The notes under the pieces: model-generated
Told to the model about the DNA's origin: nothing
Database searches by the model: none
The model's input: only the letters and a program-made list of their open reading frames with translations
Made by a program: the position numbers and the translations under genes
Assembly (NCBI GenBank): GCA_024509875.1
Contig: JAMPIV010012218.1
Coordinates: 351,001-415,000, forward strand
Source: Oreohelix idahoensis
Taxonomy: Eukaryota; Mollusca; Gastropoda; Stylommatophora; Oreohelicidae
Direction of reading: 5' to 3'
DNA: 64,000 nucleotides
In this document: positions 34,699 through 44,954 of the stretch, piece after piece
Position numbering within the stretch: position 1 is the first letter of the stretch
How the letters are laid out: each line of letters opens with the position of its first letter

Positions 34699-35640
34699 TT
34701 GATCCTGGGTAATGTGCAAGGTGTGCAGGAATGTACTCAGGTAGACGTCAGGGAATGGCGGGATAAGCACGCCAATACGGTCATAACGAGGGCGCAGTCC
34801 AAGGCAGATGACGCGTTGGGAGTGAGGCACCATGAAGGTAAGACATCGGATCAGGTCCAAGGGAGCCAGGATACACTGGTGTAAGACTGTATCCAAAACC
34901 AACAATCGGACTGATCATTGCAAAAATGTTACTACTTTGCCGAGAGAGGTGACGTGAAGTGTATTGGTTCGATCTCAAGACCAATGTTCTTACTAGGTGT
35001 TTCGATAAGGGAGTACAAACTCAGCGCCAGGTAGTTGTGTCATGTACATTTAGAGCAAAAGTGTTGGAGGTAGCGCATGACTTATCTTTTGTTGGACACA
35101 TGGGAGTGGCACGAACACGCCAGAGGGTGCTGTCACAATTTTATTTGCCATTGAATAGCGAGGACATTAAATTATATGGCAGGTCCTGTAAGGTATGCCA
35201 ACAGAAGAGGCATAAAGGTAAATCTCCCAAAGCTCCAGTGCAGGTTACGGACTTTTGAGTCCGGCCCTTCCAGAAAGCAGTGATTGATATTTTACTCCCC
35301 CTCTTGGTCTCTTCAGACAGGGGATATCGTTTCATTTTAACGATGGTAGATTTGTGCACCAGGTGGCCGGAGGCGGTGCCAATGAAGAATATTACTTCAC
35401 ATGCTGTCGCGGAGGCTTTGCAGATGTTGTTTTGTAGGTTTGGTGTTCCGGAAGAGATATTATCGGATAGGGGCCGTCAGTTCATTTCGAAGGAGAGGTC
35501 AGAAGTCACTAGGTTATTGGGTATTTCCCAAACATTCACGAGTCCGTATCACCCCAGTCAAGCGGAGTTTGCGAGCGGTTTAACGGTGCGTTAAAACACA
35601 TGCTGGCAAAGGTGACAGTGGAGTCTCCGAAAGAATGAGA
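34699..35640 (+). pseudogene. pol: Element B integrase core (broken)
   Basis: Three frames in order: NVQGVQECTQ (34699, end of the protease region), zinc-binding part (34959-35258: AHDLSFVGHMGVARTRQRVL, then CKVCQQ) and catalytic core (35280-35594: D3 and D63 of that frame, in MIDILLPL and ILSDRGRQF). The third acidic residue is in the shifted frame that follows (ERFNGALKHM) near 35570. A stop at 35256 and a frame change at about 35560 break it. It lies upstream of RT as in A and C. Confidence 0.8.
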
Positions 35641-35884
35641 TATGTGGGAGCGGTCTTTTTTGCCTATAGAGAGGCTCCTTAAGAGAGTACAGGATTTCAT
35701 CTTCGAGTTACGGTATGGGGTAAACCCAACGTGGGGGGGGGGGATGCACATATTGACGGGAAAATGTTCGAATAACACCTCAGTTACAGGTTATGAGTAT
35801 GTCGTGAACCTCCGCGAATGTTTGGTAAATTGTGTTTGGTGGCACGTGATTGCTTGGCGGGGTCGTCGGCACGGTATCGGAACT

Positions 35885-36245
35885 CTAAACTAGTATCCCT
35901 GGTTCCAGGTGAGGACGTTTGGTTACTTTTACCATCTAAAGACGATCGCTTGAGTATAACGGGGCAAGGACCATTCAAAGGGGTTAAAAGGTGACAGATG
36001 TCGATTACCTAATTTTGATCCGAAATAGGGAGGACGTTTTTCATGTGAATATGTTGAGGCCATATGTAGAACGACCGGAGACACTGAAAGCAGTCACGAA
36101 TACGGCACAGACTGAAGCAATGGTAGAATGTACGACAGTCATTGATGACACAGGGGTCGAAAAAGATGAAGGCATATCCAGTTATCGCTCGTCCCCCTTG
36201 CTCCTTCAGACTCATAGGATATCGTGCGGTTCAGTGATGACCTAA
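35885..36245 (+). pseudogene. pol: Element B integrase C terminus
   Basis: GEDVWLLLPSKDDRLS, then GQGPFKGVKR and TDVDYLILI.. DVFHVNMLRPYVERPE. This is the same C-terminal GPF module and HxNML segment seen in A and C. A frame change separates the two halves. Confidence 0.75.
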
Positions 36246-36385
36246 CAGTAGAACAAACGTTTGAAGTACAGACTATATTGGCAGGATTTAAAGACGTCCT
36301 CACAGATCTGACTGCAGATACAGACCTGATTTGTCATGATATTACTCTGACGGTCGATTAGCAGATTACAGTAAAATCGTATCCA

Positions 36386-37136
36386 TTGTCGATGAATTTA
36401 AAAGTGGCAGTCGAGAGAGGAAATAACGACATGCAACGACTGGGTTTCATTTCTCCCTCTGATTCCTCATATTTATTCCCAATGGTTGTGGTGCGCAAGA
36501 AGAACGGATCTCTTCGTATATGTATTGACTTTCGGAGATTGAACAGCATCACCGTTGTGAACGCTGAACCAATACCTAATCAGGAAGATCTGTTAACACA
36601 TACTCCCCCATGCTACATTTTTCAGAAAACTCGATATGTTTGGAGGCTATTGGCAGGTACCCCTTGCATAGGCTGCTAGATCTATGACGGCGTTTGGCAC
36701 CACCAAGGGATTGTTTTAGTTCAATGTCATGTGCGTTGGCTTTGCAAATGCGCCCGCCTTATTTGTGAGGATGATGAGAATGTTGTTAGGACATCGGTTT
36801 GATGTTATTATATATATCGACGATATATATTTGTTTCATGAGTCATGGGAGGACCGTATGGTTGGGTTGTCTTCCCTATTGCGGTGTCTAAGGCAGCATA
36901 ATTTGATGGCACGCCCGAGTAAAGTTTGCAAAGGTTTTAAGAAATTATATTTCTTAGGACATACTGTAGGTCATAATCACTTGAAACCGGAAGATGTTAC
37001 ATTTACAAAAATTTTACAGTTGCAAACACCCAAAACAAAGAAGCAAATGAGAAGTCTTATTGGACTTGCGAATTTTTATCATATCACAAATTCATTTCCC
37101 AGTTCTCTTCTATTTCACCAACACTCAACTCGCTGA
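36386..37136 (+). pseudogene. pol: Element B reverse transcriptase (broken)
   Basis: Frame 36386-36679 has MVVVRKKNGSLRICIDFRRL. A frame change loses the FTKLD segment near 36630. Frame 36729-37136 has GFANAPALFVRMM, the YIDD box (IIYIDDIYLF), FLGHTVG and TPKTKKQMRSLIGLANFY. Clearly Ty3/gypsy type. A TAG replaces Q/W near 36719. Confidence 0.82.
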
Positions 37137-37179
37137 AGACAAAAGGGATGCCGAATACGATCGTGTGGACACAAGGTTG

Positions 37180-37617
37180 CGAGATAGCCTTGTCCAAAAT
37201 CAAGAGGGTGTTCTCAAGAAAACCCATGTTGCTTTTGCCAGATGTATGCAAACCTTTGTGTTGCGGACAGACGCATCTTCCGTGGGAATTGGGGCTTGTT
37301 TAATGCAAAACCACCAGAGTACCTTACATCTAGTGATGTATGTGAGTCGGAAGCTGTTACTGACTGAGACTATGTACTCCACCATTGAAAAGTAATGCCT
37401 GACAATTGTGTAAGCAGTTTCCAAGTTGTCCCGATACTTGATAGGTTCACATTTTGTATTACAGGCAGACCATCGACCACTCTCATGTTTACAGTCGTCG
37501 AAATTGACAAGCTCAAAATTAATTCATTGGGCCCTCTTACAGCAGCAGTACAAAATTACTGTTTTACCCCTAGAGGGTACGCTTAACGTTGTAGCTGACA
37601 CTCTATCTCGAATGTAG
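37180..37617 (+). pseudogene. pol: Element B RNase H (broken)
   Basis: FVLRTDASSVGIGACL and YVSRKL lie in the frame ending at 37395. FVLQADHRPLSCLQSSKL and NVVADTLSRM lie in the frame 37426-37617. The D, D and D residues are visible. The ELLA segment with the catalytic E is lost at a stop near 37393. Confidence 0.8.
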
Positions 37618-37811
37618 AATGCTTGTACATTTCTTTGTCTTTCTCCTCATTCAATATTTAATTAAGTATGCAAGAGATGTGAGGACAAGAAATATATGAT
37701 TGTATACGTGGCTCAAGGGCCGGATATTAGGTGTTTGTAGTGCGTCCGGTGTCACTCCAGGAAGGAAAAAACTTTACTTTTTTCTGGGGGGGGGGGGGGG
37801 GACAGAGTAGA
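37618..37811 (+). other. Element B 3' untranslated region, poly-G polypurine tract
   Basis: A 16-nt G run at 37786-37801 followed by ACAGAGTAGA ends right at the 3' LTR start. It is a plausible polypurine tract for plus-strand priming. Confidence 0.65.
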
Positions 37812-38001
37812 TGTTACAGCTTGATTAACAAGCTGTGGACTGTCTGTGCTCTTCTGGGAGCAGGTACGTAAAGTATGCGTGTATGAGGGGTAGTCAGTAG
37901 AGTGGTGTGAACTTGACAACACGACACTGCGAGGTCAACAGGTCAGGGGTGAATGCAAGGAGAGTTCTGATAGGTGCAGTGAAGGAAGTAGGTTGAGAGA
38001 G

Positions 38002-38037
38002 TGTGACAACACGATTTTGTGCATGTTCTTTTGTGTG

Positions 38038-38074
<37 letters not shown>

Positions 38075-40447
38075 CTTTCACTCCGGCAGTATAACTTCAT
38101 TTCTAAATTTTTCTCTTTTGTTGTCTTATTATTTGGCATATTTTGTCCTCTACATTCTTTTGCTGTGAACACTCCCAGACGTATTTACGTTCCACCAGGT
38201 GAACTGTGGTAGTATCGAGGTTACTTACACCGATCAGTCGGTGATACGTTTATCGCGTCAGTCGATCCAGCCGCCTTTATTAGAGACAGCTACGAGTGAT
38301 CCCAGATGGTCCCTACACTCCACAGAACAATAGACGGCCAAGTGTGTCGTTGAATAATGATTGTGCGCCGAGCTGTATCGGCAATTATCTGTCTTGCAAA
38401 CGATTTGAGTACGTGGTTGATAACGGCTTATCTCTTTAGCCCAAACATTTTCTGTGTAATTAATGCAGATAATATGTCTGGGGGAGACAATATTGGAAGG
38501 TAGCATCTGGACATCAAATAAGTTCACAAATGGTGCTTATGAGTTTGGAATAAAGATGCAGACGGAAGTATTACACCATTATTTGAAAGATGTCACGCGA
38601 TGGAATTATAAAATGTAATATTTTTGATTTGAGAACCCGGAATAGACGATGGTTCTTACTGGAAAATTCGTCGGGAGAACAATCTGGGATTCGAACTTAG
38701 AATGAGAAATATAATATAACGAAACTGGAGTCACAGATCAGACTGAATCGCAACTTAAAACTAGCAACTCACAGAAGCCAGAGAGAGAAGGATCGGACTA
38801 AGAATTCCTATATTATAAAGGACAGATCGAAGTATTTGGGAAACTTTAAAACTTAAAAACGGTAAGCATGCCTTTATAAATACAAAGACTAAAAACTTGA
38901 AAGGTCCAGGACAGATCGAAGTATTTGTGAAACTTTAAACCTTAAAAAAGTAAGCCCACCTTTATAAATACAAGACTGGAGTCCTAAGGAATAAGATCAC
39001 CCGTCATAAGAGCAATAAATAATATTTCCAGACCAAGTGATTCGCAGAATACCCGTCATAAGAGAAATCAAAATATTTCCCAGACAAAGTGATTCGCAGA
39101 ACACCCGTCATAAGAGGAATTCAAAATTTCCAGGCCAAGTGATTCGAAAGCAGTTAACCTAAATTGCTTGTGTCCATTCTACACTGTGCGAGGAGATTGT
39201 ATAACCCATTTGGGGTAAGTTGTTAACATTTATTTTACAAATGTGAATTTGACATGTTTTTCTTGCTTAGTGGATATATATGAGGATGGCAACCTCAACA
39301 TATGAAAATCGTATATTCATAAACCACTACAGCAAGCGCTGGGTTTGTTTTATGCTAATTCGCTCAGAAATGCGAAAGCAGCAGCGACCCCAGACTCCGA
39401 CTGGAGCAAAGATGGGTGATGATTACATCACATGTGCCTCAAGTGTACCATATCATTTTGTGAGATATATGTAACTTGTTAATGTTAGTTCAGGCACCAA
39501 TCATTGTTCGCGCTGTCCAAGCACATAGTTTCCCAGTTTAATACCCAGAAGAATAGTGGGGATTTTTTTCATCTTTCTTGAGTTACACTGTGTATACTCA
39601 TAAACTTTATTATTCTGAGAGATTAACAATGGTAGGTGGACAGTGAGACAACGCGCCTGTTAATTGGCAGGCCACAAATGCAGAGGCATTTGTTCTTTCT
39701 ATGTTGTCTAAAAAGTTCGTGGAACGAAGCTGTGAATTAAAAGAAGAGCATCAACATTACCTGCCTAAATCGGACAAGTTGTGGAAGACGTGTCCCTATC
39801 ACAAAAGAATTGACGAAAACACAGCTGCAGGACTCACTTAGACGAACTTAGTTGTTTGTTACAGGGAATAGCAACAGGACATTTTTTTTACAATATATCC
39901 TCTACCTAAGTCTCCAGGAGGGCAACTTTAACCCTGATCAAACATTCATCACCATTTCATCGTTATTTTAACCTGTTAAAATTAATTGACTATTAAATTT
40001 GCTAAATGTTATGTTAAAACTAAACAATGATAGTTGATTCAGTTATTATACTTATGAAAGCAAACGTATGAGCAAGACTATTTTATATATTAACAGATAT
40101 ATCTAAACATATATTTACATTTATAGAGCAAATACCTATACAGGGAATTTCGCTCGATTTACACCAGCTGGGGTCTTGAACAAGCTATAACCATTGCTTA
40201 ATTCTTCACAAAAGGCGTCGGACAGATATAAGTTAACAATTGATCGGCCTTATGCAGCATTGTTCTTGACTTTTGAATTTTCTTGTGAACACTACCTTGA
40301 GATAGAAGCGTCATTACCTTCTATCTACATCTCTGCCAATAGTAATCTTGTGCGAAGGTAGATACCTTTGACGACCCATTTTTGAGACTTTTGAATTTTG
40401 GCCACTGGTGGACCACTACTGCAAAGCCGGGGAGGCAATCCGTGACA
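38002..40447 (+). repeat. Orphan LTR-D copy 2, 2446 bp
   Basis: It starts TGTGACAACACGATTTTG and ends GGCAATCCGTGACA, flanked by GAGAG at 37997-38001 and 40448-40452. The TSD lies in a GA run and is weak alone, but the ends agree with the minus copy at 58421-60857 and with copy 1. No coding region. It contains a (CT)n run at about 38040-38072 and tandem repeats at 38821-39150. Confidence 0.75.
38821..39150. repeat. Two tandem arrays in LTR-D
   Basis: First, two ~88-bp units starting GACAGATCGAAGTATTTG (38821 and about 38909). Second, three ~52-bp units starting ACCCGTCATAAGAG (38999, 39051, 39103), each with AAGTGATTCG. Unit spacing is continuous with no unique spacers. Confidence 0.85.
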
Positions 40448-40749
40448 GAGAGAGCGGTAAGGGTTTTTGGTGATGATAGTCGACTTGAATCGTGGTGTGT
40501 GAGAAGATATTTATTGGTGTGGATATTATGTATTTTTCTGATCTGGGATTTTCATTAATGTGATACACTCCACTAACTGTATAGTATTGTATCTTTGTGG
40601 TCACAGTTTTCCTAAATATATTGGACAGAGATGGGAATCTGCCTTGGGTTGGTTATTACTTAAATGTGTACAGCTCCGTCCCTCTCTCTCTTGTGTAGCG
40701 TTTCAAGGACTAAAACATATGTGTGTTCTAAGTAGAATATACTGTGTCA

Positions 40750-41545
40750 ATACCCTTACGTCGGATATGTCAAGATGACGACAATTTCTATTGAACGAAC
40801 TCAAGAGATGGTTGAGGTTTTTCGCCGATCTCTTCATCCTGATAGTTTTATCTAATACTCTTGATCGCATTACACATGTCACTCGTCAAATAAAACTGAC
40901 TACAAAACCTACTGCTACATAAGAGGTACAACAACGTGTTTTCGTCACTGCTTGGCGGTGTAAAAAATTCTATTTTGCTACTGCCTATTCTCCGCTTTGA
41001 TCCTGTTAGCTGGGAAAGATAGAGCCAAACAGGATAGAAAGATGAAGACTGAAGAGAACAGAGAGAAGGTGCAGTATAAAAAATGGTAGATGGAAAATAC
41101 TGGGAATTGCAGTAAGACGTGATGTAGGATGGATGGATGCGAAAAAGAAATTGAAAATAGGTGAAGAAAATAGCCACAAGACCTTCGTCAGGTAAAGGAA
41201 AGAAAGCTCTAACCCTTTGACGTCCATTTCCCTTTTGGTTCGATTTTTTTTCTTTTTATTTATTTTTTCATGTTTCCTATTTAGCTCTCACTTTCTTTCC
41301 TTCCCCCGACGAAGGTGTCGTGGTCACAACGTTGGCTACTTGCTTTATCTATTGTCCTAGTAAGACGAATCACTAATTTTAGATTATTTTTTTTCAAATC
41401 TATTCACCTTACACAAACACGTCTTACTGCAGTTTCCTTCATTATTTTCCACCTACAATATTTTTTGACTGCACCGTCTCTCTGTCATCTTTAGTCTCGA
41501 TTTCTCTATCCTGTTTGGCTCTTATTCCCCTTTGCCCTTTTCTCT
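40750..41545. mobile_element. Penelope-like terminal repeats in inverted orientation
   Basis: Left arm (about 40985-41200, minus strand) and right arm (about 41300-41545, plus strand) share CACGTCTTACTGCA, TATTTTCCA.CTAC and CTATCCTGTTTGGCTC blocks in inverted order. Each arm carries a hammerhead-like core: minus strand CCTGACGAAGGTCTTGTGGC near 41195-41170, plus strand CCGACGAAGG near 41306. Penelope-like elements are known for inverted or tandem terminal repeats with hammerhead motifs. 40750-40985 has no recognised content. Confidence 0.6.
41306..41335 (+). ncRNA. Degenerate hammerhead-like motif
   Basis: CCGACGA, a short stem II, then ACAACGTTGG. Two core positions deviate from CUGANGA and GAAA, so activity is unlikely. 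Context (GACGAAGG...AACGTTGGC) is that of Penelope-like terminal repeats. Confidence 0.45.
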
Positions 41546-41617
41546 TTTCGTTCTATTTTCTTATTTCCCTACCTATTTTCTCATATTCTTACATTGTTGT
41601 TTCTTTATTTTCTTTAC

Positions 41618-41646
41618 CTGATGAAGGCATTGTGCTGGCAAAGTTG
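41618..41646 (+). ncRNA. Degenerate hammerhead-like motif before GIY-YIG segment
   Basis: CTGATGA core is intact, then AGGCATTGTGCT as stem II and loop, then GGCAAAG where GAAAC is expected. It lies about 160 bp upstream of the Penelope-like endonuclease. The second core half is damaged. Confidence 0.45.
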
Positions 41647-41699
41647 GCTTTTTTCTTTCTTTTCTCCTAATAACCTATTTTCGATTCTTTTTTTTTTTT

Positions 41700-42055
41700 A
41701 ATTCAATCCACTCTTAATGTCCGAAGGGAGACTTTGTCATCAGAGTCATTTACATGCGACTCAAGAAATCTAATTTATGCTATTGTCTGTGAAAGATGTA
41801 AATATTACCTATATTGGCAGACTTTTGTCAGACAGATTGTGTGAGCACTTAAAGGACATTTATCATGGGAAACCAAAAGATGTAGCTCTTCATTTTAATA
41901 GGCCAGACCATTTAAGCAATTGCGATATTCAAGTAACTGCAATCCCCTTTTATTTTGGTGATGACAGAACTCGCTTTTCCTTTGAGAATCGTTTCATTTT
42001 TCAAATGGGTTGTCTTTCACCTGATGGATTGAATGTTCTAAATTGTATTGCTTGA
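41700..42055 (+). pseudogene. Penelope-like GIY-YIG endonuclease fragment
   Basis: The frame 41777-42055 reads YIGRLLSDRLCEHLKDIYHG, PKDVALHFNRPDH, FENRFIFQMGCLSPDGLN, the C-terminal GIY-YIG nuclease of Penelope-like retroelements (YIG, R, EH, and the final EN.FI..LG.L.P.GLN pattern). The preceding Cys-rich strand (NLIYAIVCERC) is in another frame, so a 1-nt shift lies near 41785. The RT part is missing. The nuclease would nick DNA to start integration. Confidence 0.85.
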
Positions 42056-42500
42056 ATACTGCTATTTAGCGTTTTTCCACTATTTCAGTACACCCCCCCC
42101 CCCCCCCCCGCCCCACTTTTTCTTGAAATGTCCTTGTTTGCTTATGTTTCTTTTCGTATCATATTTACATATTGTTATGCTGCTACGTTACTTCCTTTCT
42201 GAGATTTCTACCGATGGTTTTACACTAGACTATATGATTGTTGCATATCTTGAGTTGATTTTTTTCCCAGTTCTGTATTTTTATTTGGTTTTTTTTTTCA
42301 TCTTTCTGTATCACACATCATATCGTTTTTTGATTCACTCCTCACTTTTATCTACGTATTTTCTATGTCCATAGCCTTTTTTCAGTTGAATTGTCTATGT
42401 TTTTCTTCGTTGTCGGTTTGTAACTGTGGCTGACGAAGGGTGAATCCCAAAACGTGCTATGTTTCATGTACCGGTATACGTTAATTTGTAAAACGTATTC
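42056..42500 (+). other. Penelope-like 3' tail with poly-C run and hammerhead-like motif
   Basis: T-rich sequence after the endonuclease, with a C run at about 42092-42109. CTGACGA at 42430-42436 is followed by GGG/CCC stem II with a TGAA-type loop and AAAACGTGC. The G of GAAA is A here. The open frame of 108 aa is low complexity and probably not a gene. Confidence 0.5.
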
Positions 42501-42890
42501 CATAACATTATCTTTTTTGTAAAAATGTAAATTACACGCAAGTAAGGAAGACATTAATATGATATAAATATTCAGGACACATGCTATCAATATATACTGA
42601 AGCACATTAAAAACGCACCCCTAATATATATACTGATGCCGAGAAGCTGGAAAAAAAGTATGGGAATGGATTTTACCCGTGTTTGTCATGAGGTAGAGAG
42701 CGAATGGCTGCTGGAATGGAAAGTGCATGATTCAACCCACGGGTTTGTGTACAGACTAAATGAAAACATTGAAAGTTACACGTGAAACACGATTCCCAAC
42801 AGCTATGACCGTGAAAATGTGTACGCGTTGTGGCAGTATATTCGGTATAAAAAGGCCGTTGAGACAAAACACCCAGTACATGTGCTTGAA

Positions 42891-44445
42891 ATGCCACGAC
42901 TATCTGAAAACGACCGCCAACGAGCCATTGGTATGTTGGAGACCGGAATGAGCTCGCGGGCCATTGCCAGAAGGATGAATTGCCACCACAGCACTATTGT
43001 ACGTCTCAATGACGTCATCATGGAGCGGCTTACGTTGTACTGTTTCGTTAGGCCTGTGGCCCAGTACATCCGATTTCAACGGGCATTTATGTCAGGTTGC
43101 CTACCTTAGAATTTGACTGTCCCCAGCCTACCTGCAAGGCAGCAGTGTGGTCTCACTGTCTGACTGGATTCTAAAAAAACATGTAGAGAATCACTAACGT
43201 CAAAAAACAATGTTCGACATATTGGACACGAACCGGAAGCTCCACAGAAGAGAACAAGTGGTAATCTTCAGACTCCGCACTGGCCACAACAGATTGAGAT
43301 ACCATCTATTCAACAAGCTAAAGATAGGAACTACCGATCAGTGTAACTGTGGCACTGATAAAAGGACTGCTGAACATCTGCTTCAAAGTTGCCCCTTATA
43401 TGTGGTAAAGAGAAAGTGCATATGGCCGACGCCAGCTCCTTTCGTGGAAAAGCTTTACGGGGATTCAAATAGCCTCAAACTGACTACTGCTTTCTTTGAG
43501 AACATTCAAGTGGACGTCTGAGAGTGTACGAAGAAGAAGAAGTACGTCTCAATGAACGTTACGGAACCACTGGCAGTGGCCGGGATAGACTTCGGAGTGG
43601 CCAACCACGAGTTACTACCCCTGCGCAAGATCGTCTCATTGTGCTGAGACCTAAGGAATCGTTCTCTCCCGGCAAGTCAAACAGCAAGAGCAATAGTGGG
43701 TAGACGTGGGCGAGTTTCTTGAATGACAGTCATACGACGACTCAGAGATACTGGCCTTACTGCAAGACGACCTTATGTTGGGCCAAACTTGACTCACAGA
43801 CATCGTCAGCAGCGCCTGCAATGGGCAGAGCAACATGTCCGATGGACCAGACTGCAGTGGAAGGCTGTCCTATTCACAGACGAGAGCAGATTCAACATAT
43901 CCTTTGCTGGTGGACGTATGCGGATTTGGCGACGGTGTGGAGAGCGCTTTGCAGTTTGCTGTGTTCGTCAGCACAACCGATTAGGAGGTGGCAGTATTCA
44001 CATTTGGGGAGGATTCAGTTTTCACCATCGCTTGCCTCTTCACGTCTTCCGTGGAAATGTTAATGCTGTGACATATCAAGATGAGGTTCTGGATGCATTG
44101 GTTGCTCCTGGGTTCACAAATTATCCAGACTTGCAGCTTCTCCAGCATGATAACGCACGTGCGCACACCGCATGCTTTACGCAGCAATATCTACAGCAGC
44201 AGAACATTGTGACGATTGATTGGCCTGCCCTATCACCAGACATGTCCCCTATAGAACATCTGTGGGACGAGCTTAGACGCAAAGTCTACAGGCAAGGTTC
44301 TCCAGCTAATCTGCAACAGCTCGAAGCTGCTCTTACACGTGAATGGGACTTGATTCCCCGGAATTTCCTTCAGAGACTTGTGCGTTCCATGCGGAGCCGC
44401 TGCCAAGCTTGTTTGCAAGCACACGGTAAACATACAAGATACTGA
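42891..44445 (+). pseudogene. Tc1 transposase split by a LINE
   Basis: ATG at 42891 (MPRLSENDRQRAIGMLETGM). The helix-turn-helix part is cut at 43012 after STIVRLN by the inserted LINE. The rest resumes at 43556. A TGA in place of CGA just before 43723 and a small frame change near 43650 are further breaks. The catalytic part 43723-44445 is open, with FTDES, HDNARAH and SPIEHLWDEL. The stops differ from those of copy 1. Confidence 0.9.
43013..43541 (+). mobile_element. 5'-truncated LINE with (GAA)n tail and 14-bp TSD
   Basis: GTACGTCTCAATGA at 42999-43012 and 43542-43555 flanks 529 bp ending in GAAGAAGAAGAA. The frame 43210-43521 reads VVIFRLRTGHNRLRYHLF, CNCGTDKRTAEHLLQSCPLY, the C-terminal Cys-His segment of LINEs that carry RNase H. 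It is a different family from the LINE at 45434, though both have GAA tails. 43013-43209 is not recognised. Confidence 0.88.
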
Positions 44446-44672
44446 GGATAGTATGAATGAATTTTTTTATTCGTTGCATTTTTGGTTTTCTACCTTGCCT
44501 GCACAGAATGCAATGAATTTCATAAAAATCAAATGTACGAATTAATGACCAGCATGGATTCATAGGAAAATGAATAAAGATTCCAAATATGTAAACTTGT
44601 AAACACTTATATTTACATTTCACAAACCGTTCCTGGATTATACAGGTAGTGCGTTTTTAATGTACTTCAGTA

Positions 44673-44949
44673 TATATATATACATGTATATATAATATTG
44701 ATAACCGTACATTAATAAAAAAAATTATAGTTAAAAGAACTCTTAAGTAAATAGTTTATTTGCCCTCTTACCTTTCCCCACTTCTCAGTCATCTAAATGT
44801 GCTACGGATGCAACAGATGCTTACAGTCTAAGATGTTTGCTTTAATTATTCGTCATCCCGTCATTATTTTAACACTTGTACTTGTTCGTCTTTCAATTTA
44901 AATAAAAACACACAAAAAAACAAGTATAGTATAAACGTATTAAGGGTAC
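44673..44949. other. No recognised feature
   Basis: AT-rich stretch between Tc1 copy 2 and element C. It starts with a short TATATA run. I see no gene or repeat end. Confidence 0.5.
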
Positions 44950-44954
44950 TACTC

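Larger units (their letters stand above)
27602..40749 (+). mobile_element. Element B: degenerate Gmr1-like Ty3/gypsy retrotransposon
   Basis: LTRs start at 27602 (TGTCACATC) and 37812 (TGTTACAGC) and end at 28313 and 40749 (CTGTGTCA). Flanks ATACA (27597-27601) and ATACC (40750-40754) are a near-match TSD. Domain order is gag, protease (34521), integrase (34959-35640), RT (36386), RNase H (to 37617), as in A and C. It is older than A and C: many stops, frame changes and nested insertions (LINEs at 31488-32702, LTR-D at 38002-40447, a small retroposon in the 5' LTR). Confidence 0.85.
37812..40749 (+). repeat. Element B 3' LTR, split by LTR-D
   Basis: Left part 37812-38001 and right part 40448-40749 match the 5' LTR. 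The break is at a GA-rich site. The right part includes AAGATATTTATTGGTGTGG, also in the 5' LTR at about 28060. Together about 490 bp. Confidence 0.83.
42597..44670 (+). mobile_element. Tc1-type DNA transposon, copy 2, with nested LINE
   Basis: Ends match copy 1 (CTGAAGCACATTAAAAACGC; right end GTGCGTTTTTAATGTACTTC), flanked by TA at 42595-42596 and 44671-44672. Total 2074 bp. Without the 529-bp LINE and one 14-bp TSD it is 1531 bp, compared with 1533 bp in copy 1. It is embedded in TATATA-rich flanks. Confidence 0.93.

Noticed and set aside
38999..39150. Regular 52-bp repeats, CRISPR-like at first glance
   Set aside because: Units are contiguous without unique spacers and the genome is animal; it is a tandem repeat in an LTR.
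42056..42374. 108-aa hydrophobic frame
   Set aside because: T-rich low-complexity tail of a Penelope-like fragment, including a poly-C run; no signal of a real membrane protein gene.
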